Source: Ancrocorticia sp047501485
GTDB taxonomy: Bacteria; Actinomycetota; Actinomycetes; Actinomycetales; Actinomycetaceae
Direction of reading: 5' to 3'
Assembly: GCA_047501485.1 (NCBI GenBank)
Contig: JAZDRN010000003.1
Span: forward strand, 183,870-247,869
DNA length: 64,000 nucleotides
The translations under genes and the position numbers were made by a program. This document shows positions 1 through 8,264 of the stretch, in pieces. Under the pieces are notes generated by a model. That model worked only from the letters and a program-made list of their open reading frames with translations, searched no databases and was not told the origin of the DNA. Numbering within the stretch: position 1 is the stretch's first letter; each line of letters starts with the position of its first letter.

Positions 1-331
1 GCGTCTCGACCACTCCCATAGCGGCATACACCAGGTAGAGGGCGATGAGAGTTGTGGTTCCAGTGAACACAAGCGCGGCAAGACCCGCGAATAGTGTGCT
101 GCGTGAGAAATTCGCCCAGTAGAGCAGCTTGCGGCGATCGAGTCGATCAACGACGACGCCGATGCCTAGGACCGAAAGCATCCTCGGCACCGTGTAAGCA
201 ATCGAGAGCGCAGCAATCTTAAAAGGTTCGTCCGTCATCGTGGCGGCCAGCAGGGGCAGGGCCACGAAAGTCACCCCATCGGCAAGGTTCGAGGCAGCAC
301 TACCTATCCAGATCTTCAGGTAGTCATTCAC
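1..331 (-). CDS. MFS transporter, N-terminal part (runs off the window)
   Basis: Reading the minus strand from a GTG at 331 (a TTG at 334 is the alternative) gives about 110 residues beginning VNDYLKIWIGSAASNLADGV and then an MFS-like loop with VVDRLDRRKLLYW, the usual basic motif between membrane segments 2 and 3 of the major facilitator superfamily. The frame is open to base 1, so only the first three or four membrane segments are present. It is divergent from the AraC regulator at 647, which suggests that regulator may control it. The substrate is unknown; an exporter role is inferred from the family. Confidence 0.75.
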   Translation of the reverse strand, partial: MNDYLKIWIGSAASNLADGVTFVALPLLAATMTDEPFKIAALSIAYTVPRMLSVLGIGVVVDRLDRRKLLYWANFSRSTLFAGLAALVFTGTTTLIALYLVYAAMGVVET

Positions 332-646
332 CAAGACATACTATCTTCCGGTCTCGATGGGGGTGATGCCAGCCAGCGACGGCTATGAAAATCTGCTGCG
401 CACCGTTGCCGCTGGGGACGGTGATCGTGATCTCGACCCCTCTGACGAGGTATTACACGGAGGAGTACAGGGTGTTGGGGAGCAAGAGTAAGCGCGTCTG
501 GTCCGGTTTGGTCCTAGGGGCAACTCTGCGAGCTCTGGGAGACGGGAGCGTCACGTTCATTGCCGGTCGGCTCCGCAGCGTAATCTGGAACTCGTTATAA
601 GACAGACATCGAGTGCCTTGGTGCGATGAGACGACAGGAGGGGTGC
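332..646. other. divergent intergenic region without a supported gene
   Basis: About 315 bases lie between the outward-facing MFS fragment and the AraC gene. A plus-strand frame of 71 codons at 385 to 600 is open but has no recognisable domain, and its composition looks incidental. The region should hold the promoters for both neighbours, but I see no convincing paired -35/-10 or dyad. Confidence 0.4.
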
Positions 647-1435
647 GTGGCAGAGTTCTGGCGAAGCAGTGCCTTACCGCATCTGGAGGCTAGGCGCTCG
701 TGCCAGGAGAACTCCTGCTATCGGACCCATGCCCACGACTCGTTCTCGATTGGGGCGATCGAAGCGGGAACCTCGGTGTTGACCGGGCCGCTCGATGGCA
801 AGACATGCTTGGAGCCGGGTGACGTCATCGTCATTCCCGCCGGTCAGGTCCACGCCTGCAATCCCGACCGGGGCCGCTGGCTCTACCAGATGATTCACAC
901 GGATCAGGCTTGGGCGGCCTCTCTCGTATCGGGCCGAGAGACGAGTCATCTTTTCGACGGGATCAGAGTGCTGCGCAGCCCTGAACTACACTCCCAGGTC
1001 AGCGCGGTCAACGACGCAGTGTTCACCGATGAGCCCCGAGAACTGCTGGAAGCACGGTTCACGGTCTTGTTCGCGGAACTCGAAGCTGCTACACCAGAGT
1101 ATCTCGCGGTAAGCGACGTGGACCCCGACCTTCTGGCCCGTCTCGCCCCGGTTATGCACCGACTCCGTACAGACCTGTCAAACCCGGCTTTGACCGAGCT
1201 TGCTGAATTAGTCGGCATGACGACGTACGAACTCATCCGGGCGATGCGACGGGCTACCGGGTTCTCCCCGCTGGCTTGGCGGCAGAACGCGCGTGTGGTT
1301 ATGGCGCGGCGGATGCTGCGTGATGGGCGGCCGATCGCCGAGACCGCGCACGCGCTTGGCTTCACCGATCAAAGCCACTTCCACCGTGTCTTTCGCGCCC
1401 ACGTCGCCGCCTCGCCGGGCTCCTACCGGAGCTGA
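647..1435 (+). CDS. AraC family transcriptional regulator
   Basis: The product is a DNA-binding transcription factor of 262 residues. An N-terminal cupin-like sensor half contains the typical LEPGDVIVIPAGQVHACNP stretch (about residues 60 to 80), and the C-terminal third is an AraC double helix-turn-helix ending GFTDQSHFHRVFRAHVAASP. I chose the GTG at 647 because an AGGAGG ribosome site lies 6 bases upstream; an in-frame ATG at 626 has none. It directly precedes a LysE-family exporter on the same strand and faces away from an MFS gene, so it is probably the local regulator of one or both. The effector is unknown. Confidence 0.85.
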   Translation: MAEFWRSSALPHLEARRSCQENSCYRTHAHDSFSIGAIEAGTSVLTGPLDGKTCLEPGDVIVIPAGQVHACNPDRGRWLYQMIHTDQAWAASLVSGRETSHLFDGIRVLRSPELHSQVSAVNDAVFTDEPRELLEARFTVLFAELEAATPEYLAVSDVDPDLLARLAPVMHRLRTDLSNPALTELAELVGMTTYELIRAMRRATGFSPLAWRQNARVVMARRMLRDGRPIAETAHALGFTDQSHFHRVFRAHVAASPGSYRS

Positions 1436-1512
1436 CCGCAAGAACGTACAAGACCACGGCGCATGTGCCCCTGGATGCTTGACGGGTTGACCGTCACGTA
1501 TCGAGGGGAAAG

Positions 1513-2130
1513 ATGGAGCAGTTCCTCGCCGTCGCCGCCGCACACTTTGTAGCCTTGCTGATCCCTGGCGTCGACTTCTTCCTCATTGCCCGTACCGCGA
1601 TGACGGGCGGTTGGCGCAACGCTACCGGCGTATGCCTGGGGATCGCCACCGCGAATGGGATCTTCATCGCCGCCGCGTTCTGCGGTGTCTCGCTTATTTC
1701 GCATCCGCTGCTGCTTGACGCGATCCAACTCGTCGGCGGTGGATTTCTGGTTTTCATTGGTGTCGCGTTCCTGAGATCACGGGCACGAATCGACCTCGAT
1801 CACGTACCGAATGCGCAGCGCACGACCTGGCTGAGGAACTTCGGGCTCGGCATTGCCTCTGGCTTGCTGAACCCGAAGAACGCACTGTTCTACGTCAGCC
1901 TTGCCGCCGCCGTCGGTACCGCCGCACCGTTGGTGCTCACGTTCTACGGCATGTGGATGTTCTCCATCGTCCTAGTCTGGGATGTGTTCGTTGCCGTGGT
2001 GCTCGGCTCGCGCCGTGCACTCGCTCGTATGGACCGTATCCTGCCTTGGCTAACGGGGATTGCGGGTACTTTGCTCATCTTGTTCGGTGGCGGCATGATC
2101 GCCTCCCTCGCAATGCAACACCTCGGATAG
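1513..2130 (+). CDS. LysE/RhtB family amino-acid exporter
   Basis: This 205-residue membrane protein starts MEQFLAVAAAHFVALLIPGV and has the LysE/RhtB arrangement of about six hydrophobic segments, with the family features GVDFFLIARTAMTGGWRNAT near residues 20 to 40 and SGLLNPKNALFYVS near 118. Members export amino acids or small metabolites across the cytoplasmic membrane; the substrate here cannot be told. A purine-rich ribosome site (GAGGGGAAAG) sits just before the ATG. It follows the AraC gene in the same direction and ends 70 bases before R element R0. Confidence 0.88.
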   Translation: MEQFLAVAAAHFVALLIPGVDFFLIARTAMTGGWRNATGVCLGIATANGIFIAAAFCGVSLISHPLLLDAIQLVGGGFLVFIGVAFLRSRARIDLDHVPNAQRTTWLRNFGLGIASGLLNPKNALFYVSLAAAVGTAAPLVLTFYGMWMFSIVLVWDVFVAVVLGSRRALARMDRILPWLTGIAGTLLILFGGGMIASLAMQHLG

Positions 2131-2202
2131 AAGCGCCTGCCCACGGACGGCGACCTGGTTCGAGACACCATCTCGAACCTACGTCGAGGATAGAACCTGG
2201 TG

Positions 2203-2253
2203 GAACTGCAATAGTTATGCGGTCTTGATCGGCTGTCTTGCGGTTTCAATCCA
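2203..2253 (+). repeat. R element R0 at a convergent gene junction
   Basis: The sequence reads GCAATAGTTATGCGGTCTTG and then ATCGGCTGTCTTGCGGTTTC. It aligns without gaps to the R element at 16,095 over the GGTCTTGA and GCGGTT blocks. It lies between the 3' ends of the LysE and TetR genes, and the TetR stop codon (2246 to 2248) is inside it. The left block (AATAGTTAT) is the most diverged of all copies, so this is a degenerate member. Confidence 0.6.
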
Positions 2254-2860
2254 TGGAGGTGGTCGCTCCGACGCCGTGGAGCAGTGTGTCGACCACGCGG
2301 GAAGCAATTTGGTCTGGTGTTTCTGCTCCGCCAGCCCTGCCGCTAACGGCGGCTTCGTGGACAAGGGCGTAGAACACGGTCAGTACCCAATCGAGGTCAG
2401 CCTCAGGAGCGATGAGCCCCGACGCGCGGCACTGTGTGAGAAGTCGGATCGCGAGCTCGCGCATCTGCGCTTGCGATTTGGCGACTACAGGGTCGTCAGC
2501 GGGCGCGAGAGTCCTGGAATACTCGAGTCCGACCTTGATCTCGATCACGTTCAATGTCGCGCGGTAGAGGGCATCCTCGGCAGGTGGGACGTCGATCTGC
2601 GCGTCCTCAAGCGCGATGACGATGCGCCCGACCGCCCAGCGAGAGAGTGCGACGAGCAGGTCGCCCCGTGTCGGGAAGCGGCGGTAGATGGTCGCCCGCG
2701 ATGCTCCGGCTTCCTGAGCGATCTCTTCCTGCGTGGCCGCTGGATTCACCCTCAGCAAACGGTCGGCCGCTTGCAGCACCTCGACTGCTTTTGCGTAGGC
2801 GTCAGCACGCAGATGCACACCGAAGACTCGCTCGGCGAGTTCCCCGTCAGTGGTATCCAT
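2246..2860 (-). CDS. TetR family transcriptional regulator
   Basis: The product is 204 residues from the ATG at 2860. An upstream in-frame ATG at 2893 would add 11 residues and overlap the operator region, so I prefer the inner start. The N-terminal helix-turn-helix is clear (EEIAQEAGASRATIYRRFPT, residues 45 to 64), followed by a variable ligand-binding domain. It is divergent from the MFS gene at 2967, with a palindrome between them, the usual layout of a TetR repressor controlling an exporter. Its stop codon falls inside R element R0. Confidence 0.88.
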   Translation of the reverse strand: MDTTDGELAERVFGVHLRADAYAKAVEVLQAADRLLRVNPAATQEEIAQEAGASRATIYRRFPTRGDLLVALSRWAVGRIVIALEDAQIDVPPAEDALYRATLNVIEIKVGLEYSRTLAPADDPVVAKSQAQMRELAIRLLTQCRASGLIAPEADLDWVLTVFYALVHEAAVSGRAGGAETPDQIASRVVDTLLHGVGATTSMD

Positions 2861-2890
2861 GTTCTTGATCTTACGCGGGGTTGGGACACG

Positions 2891-2920
2891 CAATGTTTAA
2901 GTGAGACATTAATGTTTCAG
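2891..2920. promoter_or_regulatory. probable TetR operator
   Basis: The region between the divergent tetR and MFS genes contains a perfect 10-bp palindrome, ACATTAATGT (2906 to 2915), inside a wider imperfect dyad of the form GAGACATTAATGTTTC. An upstream TGTTT at 2894 adds a further half-site. Position and symmetry fit autoregulation plus control of the exporter. Binding itself is inferred. Confidence 0.55.
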
Positions 2921-2966
2921 TTAGGGTTATCATGGTCGCGTCGGAGTCGAAGAATGAAGGAACAAG

Positions 2967-4352
2967 ATGAGCATCACTGATGAGCGGGTGGAGGCGCAGG
3001 CCAGAGCGAGAGGTGTGCTGCTGGCGGCGGTGCTCATGGCGGTGTTCGTCGTGCCAATCTCGGTGTCGGGCACCGCAGTCGCTCTGGCGGACATCGCCGC
3101 ATCATTGGGCGAGTCCGCGGTCGGACAGCAGTGGGCGCTGAACGGGTTCAACATTACGTTCGCCGCCTCGACACTGGCCTGGGGGTCGCTGGCCGACCGC
3201 ATCGGCCGGTGGATCTCGTTCCAGCTTGGCGCGGTTCTGTTCATCATAGGATCGGTTGTCAGTGTCTTGGCCGAGAGCTATCTCGCGCTCGATGCTGCCC
3301 GCATCCTGGCCGGGCTTGGCGCGGGTGCGGTGTTCTCCGTCGGCTCCGCACTCCTGTCGGTTGTCTACACCGGACAAGGTCGGGCGCGGGCGTTCTCGCT
3401 GCTAGGCGCAATGGCGGGCCTCGCCCTCGCGTTCGGGCCCACCCTGTGTGGGTCCGTCGCTCAGGTGCTGAGCTGGCGGGCGATCTTCGCGATCCAGGGC
3501 GGCCTGCTCGTCGTCTCGTTCATCCTCATGCTCGTCGTCCGTGGTCTGCTTCGTGGTGAGCCTCGCTCGACCACGCCTTTCGACTGGCCCGCTGCCGTCC
3601 TCTTCTTCCTTTCGACTGCTTCCCTGGTCGCGGCGCTCGTGACCGGCTCCGACACTGGTTGGGTCTCGGCTCCGGCCATCGGCCTCGCGGCGGTCGCAAT
3701 CCTCGCGTTCGCCGCACTGCTGTGGCGCGAGCGTCGCGCCGCCCACCCGTTGTTGGACTTCGCGTTGATCCGGCACCCTCGCTTCTTCGGGGTGACGCTC
3801 GTGGTCGCTGTCGGGAGCTTCACGTTCGCAGCGGTAGTCACCTATGCTCCCGCGCTCGTGCAGGCGATCTACGGATTTTCCCAGGCAGGCTCTGGCGCGT
3901 TCGTGATGTTTATGACGATCCCGACGCTCGCGATGCCGCTCTTCGCCGGCGCGCTTGTCGCTCGGAGAATCCCCGCGCGCCGGGTTTTGACCGTCGCCGT
4001 GATCCTGATGGTCGTGGGTGCCTTGCTCGTCGCGGCCGGGGCCATCCTCTCAGTGTGGCTGCTCGCTCCTGGGATGGTGATACTCGGTGTGGGGTTTGGT
4101 CTCCACGCGGGCCTGGTCGACAACGAGGGGCTTGCGACCGCGCCGGACGAGGACGCGGGAATGGCTGCGGGGTGGATCAACACCATGCGTGTCGGTACCG
4201 AAGCAATTGCCGTCTCTCTGTTCGGCGCGATCTTCATCCCCGCACTCAGCGGCGATAGTCCTGCGGCCGCATTCGGCACGATCACGCTCGCGAACGCCCT
4301 GCTCGCACTCCTACTCGGCGCCGTCTCAATTCGTGCCATGCACCGAGGGTAA
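2967..4352 (+). CDS. MFS drug-efflux transporter (DHA2-like)
   Basis: The product is a polytopic membrane protein of 461 residues with an MFS signature after the second membrane segment (GSLADRIGRWISFQLGAV, about residues 72 to 89) and a glycine-rich fifth segment motif (GAGAVFSVGSALLSV). The length suits the 12- to 14-segment DHA1/DHA2 multidrug exporters. Known members use the proton gradient to expel hydrophobic drugs or metabolites. It is divergent from a TetR gene with an operator-like palindrome between them, so substrate-induced expression is likely. Its 3' end lies 40 bases before R element R1. Confidence 0.88.
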   Translation: MSITDERVEAQARARGVLLAAVLMAVFVVPISVSGTAVALADIAASLGESAVGQQWALNGFNITFAASTLAWGSLADRIGRWISFQLGAVLFIIGSVVSVLAESYLALDAARILAGLGAGAVFSVGSALLSVVYTGQGRARAFSLLGAMAGLALAFGPTLCGSVAQVLSWRAIFAIQGGLLVVSFILMLVVRGLLRGEPRSTTPFDWPAAVLFFLSTASLVAALVTGSDTGWVSAPAIGLAAVAILAFAALLWRERRAAHPLLDFALIRHPRFFGVTLVVAVGSFTFAAVVTYAPALVQAIYGFSQAGSGAFVMFMTIPTLAMPLFAGALVARRIPARRVLTVAVILMVVGALLVAAGAILSVWLLAPGMVILGVGFGLHAGLVDNEGLATAPDEDAGMAAGWINTMRVGTEAIAVSLFGAIFIPALSGDSPAAAFGTITLANALLALLLGAVSIRAMHRG

Positions 4353-4391
4353 CGGGCTGCCACGACGTGGCGAGGCGAACCCGAGGGGTCG

Positions 4392-4440
4392 CCAAAGTAG
4401 CTGCGTCTTGAGAGGCTTGATTCCGCGGTTTTCACTTCAC
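4392..4440 (+). repeat. R element R1
   Basis: The block CAAAGTAGCTGCGTCTTGAG followed by AGGCTTGATTCCGCGGTTTT matches the R consensus (AAAAGTAGT, GTCTTGANCGG, TTGATTCTGCGGTTCT) with only a few substitutions. It lies between the 3' end of the plus-strand MFS gene and the 3' end of a minus-strand gene remnant. Confidence 0.75.
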
Positions 4441-4491
4441 CGCGAGGCGAGTCAACAAGTGAGTACGGCCGGTTCGGAGCCCCACCCCTGA

Positions 4492-4905
4492 CTATGCGCG
4501 CAGCGGCGTCCAACCTATGGGAAGCGGGCCGTTGATCTGTGCATGCTCGCAGTCGGCATGCTGAGACCAGCCCTGAGCGGCATGGTCGGATGCATCTCCT
4601 ACCGAGCCCTGGACAAATCGGAAACCCACATCGTCCAGCCGCGCACCCGGCATACTGCCTCGTCGAACCGATGCGCGCACGCTCCAATGCTTATCGGCCC
4701 AGCCGCCTCCATGGAGCACCCGATAATCGGCGTACCTGGCAGGGTCGGAGTAATCCCAGCACCACTCCCACACATTGCCCAGCATGTCGAACAAACCGAA
4801 AGCATTGGGTTGTTTTTGACCCACCGGCTGCGCGCCCGTGATGGCATCAGCATCCGTCCACGCAATGTCCGAAAGCGGGCCGTACTGCGGGCCGGTCGAT
4901 CCCGC
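4492..4905 (-). pseudogene. formylglycine-generating-enzyme-like (SUMF1/EgtB fold) gene, 5'-truncated
   Basis: The minus-strand frame encodes the C-terminal third of an FGE-sulfatase-domain protein: FGLFDMLGNVWEWCWDYSDP, then HGGGWADKHWSVRASVRRGS, then the closing GFR motif in VGFRFV. Upstream sense codons (PLSDIAWTDADAITGAQPVG) extend the same frame to about 4905, where it abruptly changes into an unrelated gene read from the other strand. Roughly two thirds of a normal gene of this family is missing, so no enzyme is expected. The original substrate cannot be inferred. Confidence 0.75.
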
Positions 4906-5201
4906 TCGTCATCGCCGGCGCCACCCCTCGGCAACGGGTGATCGTGCCGCTGTTGGAAGCGGTGATCATCACCGTCACCGCAACGATCCTCGGACTGATC
5001 ATGGCCGCAGGCGCCGTCCTCGTCCTCGCCATCGGCCTCCCCGTCGCCGGCATGACCTACGCCTTCATCCCGCCCACAGCGATGTTCGCAGCCACCGTTA
5101 CCGTCACCCTGGCGATCACCGTCACTCCGACCGTGCTGCCGACCCTGCACGCCCTCCCCGAGGTCGAACCCATGCTCATCGGCCGGCTCATCGCCGACTG
5201 A
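4902..5201 (+). pseudogene. FtsX-like ABC permease, C-terminal remnant
   Basis: The frame begins without a start as LVIAGATPRQRVIVPLLEAV, the typical entry into the last permease segment of FtsX/MacB-type membrane subunits, followed by three hydrophobic stretches and the natural stop at 5199 to 5201. The gene lacks its whole 5' part and abuts the truncated FGE-like gene head to head at about 4902, so a deletion has fused the two. The 3' end lies 34 bases before R element R2. Confidence 0.65.
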
Positions 5202-5234
5202 TGGACTGACACTCTGGTCGTACTTCACCGCGTG

Positions 5235-5280
5235 AAGAAGTAGTTGGCGTCATCATCGTTTGCTTTTACGCGTTTCTACC
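5235..5280 (+). repeat. R element R2
   Basis: GAAGTAGTTGGCGTCATCAT followed by CGTTTGCTTTTACGCGTTTC aligns to the R consensus: AAGTAGT, then GTC-T-A-TCG, then a CG-TT-CTAC end. It separates the FtsX remnant on the left from the acetyltransferase gene on the right, which ends 28 bases later on the minus strand. Confidence 0.6.
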
Positions 5281-5307
5281 TCGTGAACTCCGTCGGACTG
5301 TTGGCGG

Positions 5308-5820
5308 CTATCTGTCGTCCACTGCTCGAGCCCAGATGTGCGCGAAGCTTTCCACTCGATCCGCTGAGTAGGGCATCGTCTCGCCGGTCTTTGTGTACCC
5401 GAGGGATGACCAGAAGCCGTCTGCGAACTCAGCGTTCGTATCGACGATGCTGATCCGGAGTCGGGAGATACCGGGCCACTGCTGCGCTTCCGCGATGATC
5501 GCCTGGTGTAGTTGGCGCCCGAGACCCTGACCCGACCTGTGCCCGTGTGTTATCAGTAGTCCGATGTGCGCAGTGTCAGGCGACGGCCACCCCCGGATGA
5601 CATCCGCATACGCTACGAGCACCGATCCATCCCACAGGCCGAAGCCGATTTTATGAGAAGGGTCAACCGACGGCGGCAGGGCAGTCAGCGCCGAACGAGC
5701 GTCCCCGCTGCTCGGCTCGCGACCCATAACGCGCGTCGTGTAGTCAGGATTCGTTTCGAACAGCCGTTCAAGAGCAGAGACGTCATCGAGCGTGACATTG
5801 CGGAGCGTGGATTCGGTCAT
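5308..5820 (-). CDS. GNAT family N-acetyltransferase
   Basis: The product is 170 residues from the ATG at 5820 (MTESTLRNVTLDDVSALERL). The fold is seen from the acetyl-CoA pyrophosphate-binding loop HGHRSGQGLGRQLHQAIIAE (about residues 103 to 122) and the following SLGYTKTGE. GNAT enzymes transfer an acetyl group from acetyl-CoA to an amine; the substrate is not evident. It is the only gene in its module, bounded by R2 beyond its 3' end and R3 upstream. Confidence 0.85.
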   Translation of the reverse strand: MTESTLRNVTLDDVSALERLFETNPDYTTRVMGREPSSGDARSALTALPPSVDPSHKIGFGLWDGSVLVAYADVIRGWPSPDTAHIGLLITHGHRSGQGLGRQLHQAIIAEAQQWPGISRLRISIVDTNAEFADGFWSSLGYTKTGETMPYSADRVESFAHIWARAVDDR

Positions 5821-5906
5821 AGATCTCAGCCTAGTTCGCGCGTCACGGCCGATGGTTTGACTTCTGCTCGGTCTGTGAGGCCAGCTTCGTTCGACATCGT
5901 AGAGCT

Positions 5907-6812
5907 TCAACAGCAGACCGGAGACGGCACGTCGTGTGGATCCAAAAGTACGAGCGTGTTGGATGGCGGTATCCAGCCCATTCTAGGCGGGTTGAGCTCG
6001 GCGAGCCTGCCGCCGATGATGTTCCCCGCCAGGCACGCGGCACCGTAGATGAGCAGCAGCGGGGCCACGGCACGGTCGTCGATGCCGGTGTTCGTGAGAA
6101 ATGGCACCGCGAACGCGAGCAGCGTCATTGCCCCCAGCCCTGCCATCGCGGTCATCGCTACGCCACCGAGCACCGTGCCACGAGTGAGTACGCGCAGCGA
6201 GCGCCAGCCGGTTTCCCCGCGTGGAGTGCGGTCGTCGGGGAAAACGGCCAGCACGATCAGGAGCGTGATGCCGATGAACACGGCGATCAGCGCGAACGCC
6301 CACTGCCAGCCCAGCAGCTCGGAGAGCGCGTTGCCGATGGGCACCCCGATCACGGTGGCGACGCCGAGGCCGAGCGTGATCCGCCCGACCGTGCGACCCT
6401 GCTCGTCCGCGCGGGCGAGGCGCAGCGCGGTGAGCATGAACGCAACCAGCACCGAGGTGTGCAGCCCACCCGTGATGATCCTCGCCGCCATCAGCACCCC
6501 GTAACTGGGTGCGAACACTGCCAGGACGGTTCCACCCGCGTAAAGAGTGAGGGCGATGATCGTGAGCCTGCGCAGCGGCATCCGCGCAGTCAAAAGCGCC
6601 AGCACCGGCCCCGCGATCACGGCAGTACCGGCGTAGGCGGTCACCAACAACCCGACGTCGGAAACGGGCACGGCGAACGCCTCGGCCAGGCGCGGCAGGA
6701 TGCCCGCGATCACGTTCTCCGAGGTGCCCAGGGCGAACGCGCCGAGCACGAAGCCGAACGAGAGCAGACGCGGCACACCAGCGGTTCGAGGAGCGGAAGC
6801 AGACTCAGCCAT
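5907..6812 (-). pseudogene. MFS transporter truncated at its 3' end by R element R3
   Basis: The gene starts at an ATG at 6812 and reads a good MFS protein, with GTSENVIAGILPRLAEAFAV in the first segment and ALLTARMPLRRLTIIALTLY after the second. Family homology ends around GGRLAELNPP (near 5990), after about 275 residues. The frame then continues through R element sequence to a stop at 5907. Members are about 400 residues, so the last two or three membrane segments are lost. It is divergent from a MerR gene and has its own MerR-type promoter, whose -10 ends 7 bases before the ATG. Function is doubtful. Confidence 0.75.
5942..5985 (+). repeat. R element R3
   Basis: CAAAAGTACGAGCGTGTTGG begins exactly like the R copy at 9615 (AAAAGTACGAGCG) and then diverges. 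A minus-strand MFS gene runs directly into it, so the repeat forms part of that gene's broken 3' end. Confidence 0.6.
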
Positions 6813-6819
6813 GGAATTG

Positions 6820-6851
6820 ACGCTAAACTCTAACATTGATGTGAGAGTCAA
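6820..6851 (-). promoter_or_regulatory. MerR-type promoter for the MFS gene
   Basis: On the minus strand TTGACT (6851 to 6846) is followed by a 20-base spacer and then TAGCGT (6825 to 6820). The spacer holds most of the dyad CTCTAACATTGATGTGAGAG (6828 to 6847). Over-long spacers of 19 to 20 bases with an internal dyad are the hallmark of promoters remodelled by MerR activators. The -10 ends 7 bases before the ATG at 6812, so the transcript is probably leaderless. Confidence 0.7.
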
Positions 6852-6869
6852 GTCGGAAAGGGGCTGGGG

Positions 6870-7235
6870 ATGCGGATCGGGGAACTGTCGAAGCGGTCGG
6901 GTGTGAGCATCCGGTCGTTGCGCTACTACGAGGAACAGCACCTGCTCACCCCGGCGCGGCTGCCCAGCGGGTACCGCGTCTACGAGGACGCCGATGTGAG
7001 CCAGGTTCAGCGCATACAGGCGCTCCTGGCTGCAGGGCTGAGCACGCGCAAGATCGAGCACATCCTGCCCTGCCTCGCCCAGCACCAGGACGGCATCGCC
7101 CTGGCCTGCTCCGACCTCTACGACGAGCTCGTCGCCGAACGCGACGAGCTGCTCGTCCGCATCGACACGCTGCGTACCTCGGTCGAGGCATTGGAGACGG
7201 TGATCTCGGCGAGCCCCAGACCCACCACCGTGTAA
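6870..7235 (+). CDS. MerR family transcriptional regulator
   Basis: The product is 121 residues beginning MRIGELSKRSGVSIRSLRYY, the classical winged-helix N-terminus of MerR proteins, followed by the wing GYRVYEDADVSQVQRIQALL and a dimerisation coil rich in Asp, Glu and Leu. A purine-rich stretch precedes the ATG. It lies between two promoters of identical MerR-type design, one driving the MFS gene leftwards and one driving the oxidoreductase rightwards, so it very likely controls both. A Cys in the coil region (LPCLAQHQ, ALACSD) could be a sensor, but no metal site is clear. Confidence 0.88.
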   Translation: MRIGELSKRSGVSIRSLRYYEEQHLLTPARLPSGYRVYEDADVSQVQRIQALLAAGLSTRKIEHILPCLAQHQDGIALACSDLYDELVAERDELLVRIDTLRTSVEALETVISASPRPTTV

Positions 7236-7244
7236 CACTCCGGC

Positions 7245-7276
7245 TTGACTCTCACATTGGTGTGAGGCTTTAGCGT
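7245..7276 (+). promoter_or_regulatory. MerR-type promoter for the oxidoreductase gene
   Basis: TTGACT (7245 to 7250), a 20-base spacer with the dyad CTCACATTGGTGTGAG, then TAGCGT (7271 to 7276). This is the same design as the promoter at 6851 to 6820, down to identical -35 and -10 hexamers. The ATG of the next gene follows after 7 bases, which suggests a leaderless or near-leaderless transcript. Confidence 0.7.
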
Positions 7277-7283
7277 CGGGAGC

Positions 7284-8216
7284 ATGAGCACACGCATCAT
7301 CTACACCGAGTACGGCACCCCTGACGTTCTGCGCTTCGAGGACGGCCCGGTGCCCGAACCGGGCCGAGGGCAGGTGCTGGTGCGCACCGAGATGATCGGA
7401 GTGAACCCCATCGACTGGAAGCTCGTCGCGGGAGCATTCGCCCGCGTCGATCCAGCACCGTTCCCCGGCACGCCCGGATGGGCCGCCACCGGCATCATCG
7501 AAGCGCTCGGCGACGGCGTGACCGGCTATGCGATCGGGCAGCCCGTCATCCTGGACAGCCGCGCGCGCCTCCCGGTCACCTCTGGCAGTCGCGGGGGAAC
7601 GTTCGCCGAACACGTCGCCGTAGACACCACCCGCATCGTTGCACGCCCGGACGGTATGAGCCTCGAGCAGGCGGCGGCGTTGCCGTCGTCTGCCGTCGCG
7701 GGGTACTCGATGGCCCAGAATCTCGGCATCACGAGCGAGGACACGCTGCTCGTACACGGAGCCGCCGGGAGTGTCGGTTCGGCGACCGTTCAGATTGCCG
7801 TTGATCGTGGCGCTCGCGTCATCGGCACCGCCTCGGCGCGCAACCACGACTACCTGCGCTCGCTCGGCGCGACCCCCGTGCTCTACGGTGACAGCCTGAT
7901 CGATGCTCTGAGCGGTCTTGGCCCGGTCACCGCGAGCGCTGATGCGGTCGGCGGCGCGGCCTCCGTCGCCGCAACGCAAGCCGTCCTTGCTCCGGGCGGT
8001 CGCGTGGTCACTGCGTGGGGCGACGAGCACTCCCATGTCGCGGGCATTCCGTGGGTACGGCACCCTGACGATGAGTTGGAGCAGACCGTCACCATCGCCG
8101 CGCGAGGCGCTCTGACCGTGAGGATCGGAGAGACGTTCCTCCTCGCTCATGCAGCGGACGCGCTACAGCTCAGCAAGACCGGCCACGCAGAGGGAAAGAT
8201 TCTGCTTCGCCCCTGA
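7284..8216 (+). CDS. NAD(P)-dependent quinone/zinc-type oxidoreductase
   Basis: This is a medium-chain dehydrogenase/reductase of 310 residues. The GroES-like N-terminal domain is followed by the Rossmann cofactor site VHGAAGSVGSATVQIAVDRG (near residues 157 to 176). The zinc-binding cysteines of alcohol dehydrogenases are absent, as in quinone oxidoreductases, which reduce quinones or enones with NADPH in the cytoplasm. The ATG at 7284 lies 7 bases after a MerR-type -10 box. The adjacent MerR regulator and exporter suggest a response to a reactive electrophile or quinone; that is inference. The gene ends 48 bases before R element R4. Confidence 0.88.
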   Translation: MSTRIIYTEYGTPDVLRFEDGPVPEPGRGQVLVRTEMIGVNPIDWKLVAGAFARVDPAPFPGTPGWAATGIIEALGDGVTGYAIGQPVILDSRARLPVTSGSRGGTFAEHVAVDTTRIVARPDGMSLEQAAALPSSAVAGYSMAQNLGITSEDTLLVHGAAGSVGSATVQIAVDRGARVIGTASARNHDYLRSLGATPVLYGDSLIDALSGLGPVTASADAVGGAASVAATQAVLAPGGRVVTAWGDEHSHVAGIPWVRHPDDELEQTVTIAARGALTVRIGETFLLAHAADALQLSKTGHAEGKILLRP

Positions 8217-8264
8217 ATGTCCTGCACTGAAGACGGATGCACGGACGCGGAATCACCTGGAGAG

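Noticed and set aside
385..600. 71-codon open frame before the AraC gene
   Set aside because: It has no domain, no ribosome site and an atypical residue mix; it looks like chance in a divergent intergenic region.
5907..8150. 747-codon minus-strand frame
   Set aside because: Its first two thirds are antisense to the well-supported MerR and oxidoreductase genes and read as low-complexity Arg/Gly/Ala sequence. Only the MFS part from 6812 is real.
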